Part shown: positions 47,401-59,400 of the stretch, piece after piece
Numbering within the stretch: position 1 is the stretch's first letter
Layout: every line of letters starts with the position of its first letter
From: Odontesthes bonariensis
Lineage: Eukaryota > Chordata > Actinopteri > Atheriniformes > Atherinopsidae
DNA length: 64,000 nt
Assembly (NCBI RefSeq): GCF_027942865.1
Contig: NC_134528.1
Span: 8,613,586 to 8,677,585, forward strand
Direction of reading: 5' to 3'
The notes under the pieces: generated by a model
Database searches by the model: none
What the model saw: the letters and a program-made list of their open reading frames with translations, nothing else
What the model was told of the DNA's origin: nothing
Position numbers and translations under genes: made by a program

Positions 47401-50400
47401 ATCCCTTGAGTTAGGAGCAATTTTTTTTTATACTTTAATGACTCATAGGTCAGTGTTAAGTGGCCTAATGACTGAAAATGAGTGACAAAGCAGCAAATAT
47501 ACAAAGAAAAACTTTCAAAGACCCTCAGAACGTCTGGAATCTATTGCTTTAGACCACTTTAAAGATTACAAGAAAGTCTGGCTGCTTGGAAGGAAATATA
47601 GATAAAAGTAGGGGTGGATTAACATTGTTACACAGTACAGTTTGTCAATGAGTTCAGCTGTTGGTTAACAAGCAATTGTAAGCATTTTGGTCTGGCTGGT
47701 ATGCTAACTGCTGAAACTCAGTTTGATTCCCTTTTAACTGATGGGAAAGGGGTCACTTTTCTCTCGATAAGCTGCCTCTATGCAGACTAAATGTTCATAC
47801 CACGCGAAAATAAGGTGTTAATGTCAGTCAGATAGCTGTAATTGCTGATAGTTCTTGACTTTACATGTAAATAAAGTTGTGTGACATGAGTATAGCAGTA
47901 AACCGAAATTTCGTACCTGTAGAATAAAGTCAGTGATATTACGTTAGTGTAGATTTCCCGGACACATTTTGACATTTCAGAATCATTCCTCTAACTCTTG
48001 TTTCCTCTTCAGTTGGATCCATGTGGACTATCCGCCCATCGTTCCCACTCTCACCACCAGCTACGCCCACGGCACGTCTTCCACGTCGATGCTCCACTAT
48101 ACAGTTGGAGAGATGCTGCAGAAGACTGTGGAGCGCTGGCCTGACAGAGAGGCTATGGCCTTTCTGGAGAGTGGAGTCCGAAAGACCTTTGCACAGTTTC
48201 AACAAGATGTGAGTCATTTCCAATCGTGTGCCTAAACTCCGGCCCAAGATGATGGAAATCATAGGGTTAATGTTTGGAACAAGACCCAGAAATTGAAGCT
48301 CCAAAATCTTTAATCTTTGGAAGATACTTCTTGATATTTTCCACCTTTAGTCTCTTTGTAACTCAAACAGAGGAGCTTGACCCACTTATAGGTCAATGCC
48401 TAATTAAAGGTTTTGTCAAAGTCATGTTTCACTCACATCTGAGGGTAAAATTGAACTCAAATAAAGTTTTATGAGTTCCTCCAACCTCTGAGAGCCTTTA
48501 AGGTCACTTGATAACAATATTTGGTGACTAATCTACAGAATATCTTGAGTGTTCATGTTTAACAATGCACATTCGTCCAGTTTTAACTTCTTCAAACCTA
48601 CTTTGATGATTTCATTGTGCTTTTATGTGGATATAATCAAAAATTAAAAATCTGAATCCTGGTTTTTGATTTCCGACCACAGAGAAACAATTGCTTTCTG
48701 GTTTGATATGATAGTGAAAAGTGCTCTTTATCAGCCCTCATGATGGTTTGTGTTCATGTCTTTTCTGTTCATGTTGGAGTTTTCCTTGTTGAATGGATGA
48801 GATAAGTTCTTTTCTCATGGTTGATGTTTCCTTGAAGCGCAGTTTGGCATCAAAGACAATGCAGCGCTCTTTCCAGGAAGCAAAATTTTAGACAAAGAGA
48901 AATTCTAATAGTTTGTTTTCCATATGCAGCTATGTGATTAAAAACAATTACAACCCATGGAGGTAATAAGCTTTCTCAAACATGAGCGTGAGCAAAGACT
49001 TGATCTATTTTGATCCGAGGTCCCTTAATCCGAGGCAAGTTTTGAGAAAGCATTCTGAAAAAACCCAGAAAAAAATCAACCAGCAGAGCGGGAACAGAGT
49101 GGAAAGAAAGATGAAAGAGGGTTAAACCTTTTCTTCTCTTGATCTTCGTGGGAGGTGTGGGATCGCTGGAAAATGGAACGGACATGCTTGGACCCCTAAT
49201 GAGAACACAGCACGAGTATCGGGAAGAATAGTTTGCTTTTCACCGAGTCATGGCTGCAGGAGCAGCTCTGGCGCCTCTCTGCAGATGGAGAGTTGTTGAA
49301 CTGTAGGCTATCTTCCTGCTATAAACATCAGACCAGAGGTAATTATATTAGTCATAGTTCGATCGATGATATAGATGTTTATTGGTCGAGCCAAAACAGC
49401 TGCAGGTAACAAATGATGTATTTTTGCAGTATTTGTGAATATTTTTTTGTAGTCTTGGCAGATTTTTATATGATCAATAGCTGACTAATCGCATTGTGTT
49501 TATATGATTTGTGATAATGTATTTCAAAGGGCTGCTGCAGCTGTATTTGGACCCTTTTCAAAGAAATATTGTGACCTTTCACAGCCATAGAGGCACAGTT
49601 GTCACCGAGTAAAGTGCACTCACCTTTCGTTTCAGTTCTTATCACTTTGTAAACTTTTACCCAGTGACCTTTAAAACATTTAGATTCACGGTGACAACAC
49701 AGGTTGCAATATTTAACCTGACACACAAAGTCCTGATAAACAGTCTTTAGCTAACTTGTGCCCTATAGAAACAATCCAAATTATGTTCTTAACTTTTTTT
49801 GTGTTGTTACTAAAGTACTAAATGCAACCAGTTCTTTTACCTCCTTCAGTCTGCTCCGCTTTGTTGGCGCTTGTTCAACTTTGCCTCATTACAACTTAAA
49901 TATTGACAGATTCCTTTATTTCATATTACAAAATATAATTATTTTTATGGCATAATGGCTAAAGGCCAGTACAGTATATTTTCTCTGTGAGGTTAATCTG
50001 CTGATATGATAATCTTAAAGAGCACATAAGCTGTTAAGAGGAGGATGGGCAGCAACAATTGATTCTCTGAGATCATTGCTGATGTCTTTCCTCCTTGGCT
50101 TTGTGTTAGCACACACCTGAATGCTGCAGAGCAGCAAACTGACAAAACTTCTGCTTTTATAGAGGCGCTCACACTTCTTAATTCCTAAGACGTCAGTAAA
50201 GGTCTACTTAGGTTTTATTATGCACTGATTCTGCATTTTGGTTTAGTTTTTGGTAAATAAGTCATGTAATATCTCATGTATTGTGTCCTCATACATTACC
50301 TAGAATCTTAGAATTGACAGAGAATGTGCTTTCTTTTTTACACCACTGAAAATGCCCATATCAGTTGGAGTTTTCTGCAGAATCCTTTTCAAATCATAGC

Positions 50401-53400
50401 CTCCAGTTCAAAATGTAAAAAATAAAAACTGCACTCCTCCTCAGTTCTAATTTTGGCAGAGGAACAGTGTCTGTTTCTCCATGGAATCTGAGTATGTTTG
50501 TTTGTATCCTCTTCAGCTCCACTTTAAATCCATTTGTGTGTCTGAAGGTGGATCAGGCTGCAGCTGGGCTGCTGGCGCTGGGACTCCAGAAAGGAGAGCG
50601 GCTCGGCATCTGGGGGCCAAACATTTATGAATGGATCTTGTTCCAGTTTGCAACAGCGAAAGCTGGGATTATAATGGTGAGTCAAAGCCAGAGAGGCCAT
50701 TGAACTGGACATTTGGTGCATTAATCAATGAAATTAGATGACTTTCAATGGTGACATTTCATGTCTAAAAAATTATAAATCAGTCTTTCAGGATAGCTGT
50801 GGTCAGTCCTCAGAGAACAACTGACAGCAACTCTTCTCTGAATTAGATTTATTTAATGAATCAGTTACTTTGTTTGTGTGGTGTAGCTTTCAATTAATTT
50901 AAGTGAGGCTGGGATTGAACAGAATCATATAATTCAGCGAAAATCTTTCATCACTTGATGGAATGACACAAGTTAGTTTTTAGTCTAATGATGGGATGTG
51001 TTAGCAGGAAGAAAATCCTCAGCATCACGCTTAAACTTTTATTTCTGCAAAGGTATTAAAAAAAAAAACACTAGATAAAGAAACAAAGTTAAGCCTTTAA
51101 GGAACCATGTGTTGTTTTACCTTTCAACAGGTGTCTGTGAACCCGGCGTACCAGCTGCAGGAGGCGGAGTTCGCGCTGCGCAAGGCGAGTCCTTTTACAG
51201 ACTCATTTCAATGTAGAAGGAACACTTTGAGGATCCCATAAACCCGATTGATGAACCATCTGTAATGGAAACAGAGAAGGGGGAGTTCATGGGGGACTCC
51301 CCTTTCTCTGTGACTGAGGTCATTGAGGTAGTTAACAACTCCAAGCTTACGTTGAGTTCATCACGGTTTCGGTTGACACACCTGTGCAACATTGTGTGGA
51401 GAGAGTGCCTCTAGACAGGTAGAACAGGCTTTTTAAAAAGGGGAAGTAGGGGGAGTCTTTCAATTACAAGGGGATCACACTTCTAAGTCTCTCTGAGGAA
51501 GCCAAGTCTACGCCGGCGGGCTGGAGAGTAGAGTCCGACAGGTAGTTGAACATCAGACTCAGGGGTTTTTGTCCTGGGATTGGAGCACTGCAATAGCCCT
51601 TTACCCTTGTGAAGATATTGGAGGGTGCGTGGGAGTTTGCCCAACCGGTCACATGGTTTGGGGACTTGAAGAAGGCTTATGACCATGCCCCTCATGACGT
51701 CCTATAGGAGGTGCTGTAGGGTATCAGGCTGCTTGTTAAGGCTCTAGCATGGTTGCTACGTCTGCTCGCGCGAGCGGTGTTGATGACGTCACGAGTTCGT
51801 GCCCGCCATATATAGTGGCACAAGTCGATGCGCCAGTAGTTGCAATTTTCTCCGTCACAGAGGTGGCGCTGCTACGTGAAGGTTACCGCTACTCTACAAC
51901 CACGAAAGTGGAGAAGAAAACAATGAAGAGCAGGAACACTGTCATTAATGATACTGCTGCAGTATTCGGATCATTTTAATTTTTTACTTCAGTTAAAAGA
52001 GGTGACCGTCTGAAGCCCCCGGCATCACCACTTTGAGTCTCTGCCCTCTTCTTTGCCTTCACGTATCTGTCCCGTAGCTGCTTCCACACATTCTTACAGA
52101 ACTCTCCCTCTTTCCCCAAAGTTCTGCCCATCTCTGTGCACCAGTTCTGGGAGTTTACGTGCTCCCTGTGCTGTTTCACTGCAGTTTCGTACAGGTGCTG
52201 TACAAACGCACCTCCTCACTGAGCCTGGTCTCACAACGGTCCATCCAGTTTTTCGTTGGTGGCGCCGGCAAGTTACAAAAATTGACTGATGCACGACACC
52301 GCGCTGCGCCGTCTTTTCAAGGGAAGCGCCAGGCCTGAAACGCCATTTTGACATCACGGTCCGCCACCGCCGTGACAGACGCGTCAACCATGCTAGCGCC
52401 TTCACACGCCATTTGGTCCATATCCAGCCAAGATCTTTGTTTGCATTGCTTACAGTAAGCCAGACTCATTTAAATTAATCTTTTTACCAAGCACCAAATT
52501 ACAACAGACGTAATCTTAAGGCATTTCAAAGATACTGTCCAATTCAAGCTAAATATAATAAAATTCATTGTAATACAATCATAATCCAATCAGATCAAAT
52601 TAATTACGTTTCAAATGAGTCCAATTCATACGGAGCCAATTAAAAAAGAAGTGTTATAATAATTATAATTATATATTTTGCTTCCTCCTGGTTGGGAGTA
52701 AGTTGTTGCCTCAAGTAGAGTTTAAGTATCTCAGTGTTTTGTTTATGAATGGGGTCAGACATTTTACCGGTCTGTCGTGGTGAAAGCACACATTCAATCC
52801 CTCAGCTGTGGTCACGAGCTGTGGGAGGATGGATTTCAACGGTTTGACTCACAGACGTACCTTCTGTTCACAGGTCGGCTGCAAAACTGTCGTGTGCCCA
52901 CTGGAGTTTAAGACTCAGAAGTATTGCGACATGTTGAGGCAGATCTGTCCAGAAATCGAGTCCTCCACTCCGGGAGATATCAAGAGCGCCAGGTAGAGTT
53001 GCTATAAAGTCTCTCCTTCTCCCACACAAGGTTCTCATAATTGGTAACCAAGGAGAATACAAACTGTTAGGGGGTGCAGATGATTAATTGATATCATTAT
53101 GAATAATAGCTCATTGTTATTGTTTGATAAAACCAGAAACTGATGTTGGAATGTGAGGCTCACAAAGACATTTTGCCAGCTAAGAAATGTATAAATTCTG
53201 CATGTTTGAGGAACAAAGCAATGCAAAGCACATGTGTAAATGTAAAATTGACAAGATTGCAAAACTCTTGAGAATTTTGGACACATGGGAGCTTCAAAGG
53301 CTTTTTCTCTAGTTGCATTTGCACTGTATATAAGACAAGAAATGAGCTAACAGATGGTTGATAAATCAAAATCACATCATAGTTCCATCACATGATAACT

Positions 53401-56400
53401 CAATAAAACCCCAGGATTCACTGTTGGGCTGTTACTGTGTTTCTATGAAGCATTTAGTCTACCATTAGGTTTTTTTTTTTTGTAATGGTGGACTGCAGCA
53501 TTCATTAATTCTAAAAACACCCAAACTGAAGATGTTCATACTAATTTGCATTTCACTTTGTTGATCAATGTCTTCAACGAATCACCGTACAACAATGTTG
53601 TCTGAATAAGTCAGTACAGAAACGAGATGTTTCCGCTCATTTTGGGAGGCCTCCTAATCTGAAGATGGAGCTCAAATAAAACCCTATTAAACAAGTTGTA
53701 TGAACTATCAGCTGGAATTCCTGTATTGTGGACCCAAAAAAAGACGTGAAAAAGAGGTGTGAGAACTATGATAAGGTTCCTTGGGTCCGAGAAGACCTTT
53801 TACTTCCTTGCTTGGTGCCCATTTCGGCTGTTATCCTTCAGTAAAGCACACAGTGGGTTGGTGCCAGGCTGGGGGAGTTTGGATTCTTGGATTCTTGACA
53901 TTCATCCAGTAACTCAGTGTACATGGACCAAACAAGAACGGAATGGGCTTGTTTGTAGATGCTAAATATCTCAAGGCAAAGGCGTAAAAGTTTGCCTTCT
54001 GGATTTCTCTGTCAGGAAACGCCATTTAGCACAAGCATCTCTGTCAAAAATGTGTCTTAGATGTGGTTAATTGCAGTTAGTAGCCTAAACCTAACCAACA
54101 CTGACATAACTCGAAAGCTAATAATTCCAAAATAAAAATGGTAAATAAATAAGTCAAGCTTTAGTTTCTTACAATGTACTCCTTCACCTGACCTCCTAAA
54201 AGCTTTGTGAAAGCTTAGTGCTGAAATTCTCCCACATATTACGAACTTTGACCCACATCTGTTTATTTGTTCCCCCTATCAGACTGCCAGACCTCCGCTC
54301 AGTGATCGTTTTAGACAGTCGACAACCAGGAATGTTTCACTTGGATGACGTGATGCAGGCTGGCAGCAGCCAGCATGTGCAGCAGCTGCAGGATCTGCAG
54401 AGGAAGATCTCCTTCGATGACCCCATAAACATTCAGTTCACCTCGGTAATTGCTGTGCGATTCATTGATGTAGGATGTCATTCGTTTACATCGAAATATT
54501 TACTTTTATTTCATATTCTTTAAACTTTGTCGCACCTTTAACCAGTGATAAATTAACGGTGCATCTGAAAAGGCTGTTCTACTTCGTTTTATTGCTATAT
54601 TTGTTATATTATATGTCATTGTACAGAATCTCAAACTGACATAGTTAAGCCATAAATCAAGCAAAGCAAACTATATAAATTATGTTTTGGTGTTTTTTTT
54701 ACATTAAATAACACAATTTAAAAATAAAAATGAATAAATTATTACAATTATTATTTGCAACCCAAATAACAATAATAACTTTATTTCTATGGCACCTTTC
54801 ATGAAATGATTAAGCTCAAAGTGTGTTACAGAAGAAATAACAGACATGTTTGTTAGAATATAAAAAAACATCAAACGATTACTGTTACTATAAACATAGT
54901 TTTGTCAAATTAAAAGTCAAATTAAAAGCATGTATGTTTCCATGTAAGGCCACGTAACAGGATGTAATGCATCACACGTGTAATTCTTTCTGCTTATATC
55001 TGTTATATTAGATCACAATCTGTCTGATGGACTCCATTATCAAACCATTTTATGATCTTATAAACCCAATAATTTGTAAATAAAATATCTGTTATCAGGG
55101 TACGACTGGGAATCCAAAGGGTGCCACCCTGACCCATCACAACATCGTCAACAATGCTTACTACATTGGAAGAAGACTGGGATACCACTGGAGGGTGAGT
55201 CTGAACCATCCATCCATCCATTTTCTATACCCGCTTAATCCAACTGTAGGGTCGGGGGGGGGGGGGCTGGAGCCTATCCCAGCCGCCATTGGGCGAGACA
55301 AACGAGACAAACAATCACACTCACTCCTAGGGACAATTTTAGAGTCACCAATTAACCTAACATGCATGTTTTTGGGCGGTGGGAGGAAGCCGGAGTACCC
55401 GGAGAGAACCCACGCATACACAGGGAGAACGTGCAAACTCCACACAGAAAGGCCCAAGCTGGGAATTTAACCTGGAAACCTCTTGCTGTGAGGTGACGGT
55501 GCTAACCACCACACCACCGTGCAGCCCCCATATATTCCTATTTTAATAAAGTACACTGGAATTGGAAACCTAACACATAATTTATGAATATATGTATTTA
55601 TGTTTAATTCCTGTATTAAAAGATAAGTATGGTGATATTTCCAGTTTTTATTGTCAGCTACTCCTATGAAAAACATAATAACCTGTAACTTATAGGTGTG
55701 TATCAAAGCCTTAAAGGGTAAACCCAAAAACTTACCAGGGTTTAGATTGTTTTTTAGTCCACATCAGAGACTTTTTACTTTTAAATCAAAGATTTACCTA
55801 AAAAAAAAACGATTGTGGGATCGGTCAGCCGTGCAAAGTATAAAATGTTGTGGTTACGGTTCAGGAAATTCATTTAGTGTTGATGTAAATCATCCCAGTG
55901 GTTCAAAATGGGATTTCAGTGATTTTTTTCTTTTTTTCTTTTTTTTTTTTTTTCTTTTGCGGGCTCATTTGGCTGTTTCTAAAGCTGCTGATCTCCCCGA
56001 CTTTCACCAGGACATGAATTAACTCAAACTGGTTAAAACCAAAAAATATCCAGTGAGGATTGACGGAAACATGCCTGGCTGATAAGGGTATCTAACCAGG
56101 TAAAGCTTGGAAAAGCTGCGGTAACTCAGAAAACTACTCTGTGCTGCTGTGCTCAGAAGAAGGATCTCAGAATGAAGAGAGCACATCGAGCATAAATCAG
56201 ATTTCACCCGAGAACAGAAACCAGAGACTTCAGTGGGTTCAGCCTTGACAAAACTGGACATCTCTAATACCCTCTATTAAAGGATTAAATGAGCCGTCAC
56301 CATAATAACCATAATCTCTGATTACTATTTGGCTCAAGGAATTCCAACTGGTTTGTACACATCTCATTTTTCATGGCTTAACAGTTGGAATAATTTCATG

Positions 56401-59400
56401 CCAACTTCATTTCATATTAGTAATATCTGTTCATTCTTTTACAAGTATGTAGGGTCACAGTGTCTGATGTTTGCACTTTACTTGGCTTGATTGTGTTTGT
56501 TTTCTCGTTTAATTTAATAGTTTATTTCTACAGTGGCGTTCTCCCGTGAGCCTCAACAAACATCGCATTATCAGGTCTTATTTTCTCTTGGGACAGGATG
56601 GCAACGTGGGCGTTATACTGGGTTAATTTCTTTGTTTAGTCAGTTGAACCTGAAATCAAATCTCCCGTGCTTTATTTACCCACAAATGTGGCTATATGGA
56701 CTCAGTTGGTCGTGTAATCTCTGTATTGTTCTCCTCCATCACAGACATTCAAGGAAATGAGGAGTTGAAGAAATCTGTGTATATCAGAGGAATAAGTCGA
56801 AGCTCATTGGAGCATTTTCACATGAATAATGTGAGGAAAAAAATCTGAAGCAGCTATGTTATTCTTTCTTGTGAATTGGAAAAGACACTCCCACCTTTAG
56901 GTGGATTAAATTTTCAAGAAAGGACCAGGTTTTGTTCACTTGGCTTATTGTGACAACACAAGTTTGCTTTTTTTTCTTCAAAATTGGCACAAAGGTCAGC
57001 TTAGATGTGAGAATGAACTGAGGAGAGCATCTCCTACCCTGTGCTTCCCTTTATACCTGCACTCTATATCTCTACAGAGTGTAGACTCCTGTCACCTCTG
57101 ACAGAGTCTGACTGGTGGTTTTCTTTCTATGTAGCTTATTGTTAGCTTTGATGTTATATCCTCCTTTATAAGTGGCTTTGGATAAAAGCGTCTGCCAAAT
57201 GCATCAACATCAACATAGAATTCTGAGACCTCCTTCTTCTCTACATGTGGACGGCTGTTTCATCTCACCATCTCACGAAATTCACAACTTAGGGGTCATC
57301 CTGGATTCAACCCTCTCTTTTGGAGTCAGTCACATCACCGAGTCTGCCTTTTTTCACCTTAAAGGGATAGTTTGCCTCTTTTGACATGAAGCTGTATGAC
57401 ATCTCTTATTAGCAATATCGTTTATGAACATTTTCTTACCCCCTGCTGCGTCCTGTGAGCCGAGTTCCAGCCGAGTTTTGGCGTTGACGAAGGTAGTCCG
57501 GCTAGTTGGCTAGGGTCCAGAAAATAAAGCGTCTTGCTTCTCAAAACAATATGCGTTCAAAAGAGTAATACATTTTCATCACAAAATCCTCCCTCCAGAA
57601 AAAGTCAGACCTCACATCACTTGGCGCTATTTTTGCCTCCCTTCATATCAATGCGTACAGCCACCTAGCGATAGCCGCAACTGTTAGGTGTATGCTGCTC
57701 AGAAGCAGGGGAGTGCTCGGCAGTTTACACAGCCTGTAGTGATATGAAGGGAGAGAGGAATAGTGCCAAGCGATGTGAGGTCTGACTTTTTCTGGAGGGA
57801 GGATTTTGTGATGAAAATGTATTACTCTTTTGAGTTTTGAGAAGCTTTATTTTCGGGACCCCAGCCAACTAGCCGGACTACCTTCGTCAACTCCAAAACG
57901 AGGCTGGAACTCGGCTCACAGGACGCAGCAGGGGGTAAGAAAATGTTCATAAATGATATTGCTAATATGGGATGTCATACAGCTTCATGTTAAAAGAGGC
58001 GAACTATCCCTTTAAAAACATTTCCCGACTCCACCCCTCAGTCTCTGACTCTGTGCCAGAGACACTCATCCACGCCTTCATCACCTCCCGTCTGGACTAT
58101 TGCAACTGAGTCCTGTTCAGGGTTCCCAGCAAAGCCCTGGACAGTATGTGCCACACTCCTCTCACACACCCGGTCCTGGCAGCACATCACCCTCACCCTT
58201 ATCCGCCTCCACTGGCTCCCGGTCAAGTTCCGGATCCACTACAAACTTCTCCTTCTCACCTTCAAATCCCTTCACGCCCTTTGCTCCCAGTACCTGTCTG
58301 ACCTTCTCCATCAACACACCTCATTCTGGACCCTGCGTCCCTCTGACAGGTTTCGCCGTTGCAGACGGCGCCATGTTTCACCTTCTGAAACTCCGTCCAG
58401 TTATCCGTCACCCCCCAACTCTTTGCGCTTTTAAATTACCCCGGAAAACTCACCTTTTCACTGTGGCCTTTAAATAATTAGCCGTTCATTCAACACATGT
58501 AAAGCAACCTTGGGTTCCTTGAAAGGTGCTCAATAAATTCAAGTTATTATCATTATTGTTATTATTTATATGCAGTTAGGAAAAAAGGTTTCTTCAACAT
58601 AAATAACCCTCTGAGACATACTTTCTGTCAGTTCTTTAAGTAGTCTTCAGGAATAGTTCTCCAGGCTTCTTGAAGGACATCCCAAAGCTCTTCTTTGGAA
58701 ACACATTCCTTTGAAAGTGGTCGGGTACAAGGACTGGACTGAAATTGAGTGAAAAAGCAGCCAAAATTCGAAGAAAAACTTTCAGAAAGCCTGGAGAACT
58801 ATTTCTGAAGACCACTTCAAAAGATCTGAAGAAAGTCTGGCTGCTTGGAAGCAAAATATAAAGAAATGAGAGGTGGATCAAGAATTTTACTCATTAAATA
58901 TTCCTCTACATCAAACATACAATATACAATTGTCTCTCTGTACATATTGATCCACTTTGTAATCATATAAATATTTTTCCCTAACTACTGATCTGATGAA
59001 TTTGTTTTTTTGCTCCAGCCTCACACTCGTATCTGTCTGCCGGTACCTCTATACCACTGCTTCGGCTCTGTGGGTGGTGGAATCTGTATGGCTGTGCATG
59101 GCGTCTCCCTGGTCTTACCCTCTGCTGGATACAATGGACAGGCCAACCTCGCAGCCATTGATAGCGAGAGGTAACATCAGAAACCATCTGTTTGTGGTAA
59201 AGATTTTTGTTCAGACTGTAATCACCGCTAATTCTGGTGCAGTATTGTGGCTTTGGGCACCACATTACGCCGCGCTTCCTCAGGATTAAAGGTTTTTGTT
59301 CGCTGGGAGCTTGAAACTGTGCAAACCAGTTTTCTCTCAGGTCATATTTCCACGGCTCAAAATGTACACAAAATGTTCCGCAAATGCATTCCTTTAAGAT

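Larger units (their letters stand above)
44402..48012. other. acsf2 intron 1
   Basis: 3.6-kb intron containing a SINE-like fragment (45250-45585) and a Tc1-like remnant (about 46830-47640). The remainder is unremarkable. Confidence 0.6.
55195..59018. other. acsf2 intron 7
   Basis: 3.8 kb, largely repeats: the 55207 repeat, the L2-like LINE with fold-back insert, and Tc1-like copy B. A T/C-rich run at 55920-55960 is simple sequence. 56000-57170 has no recognised family. Confidence 0.6.
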
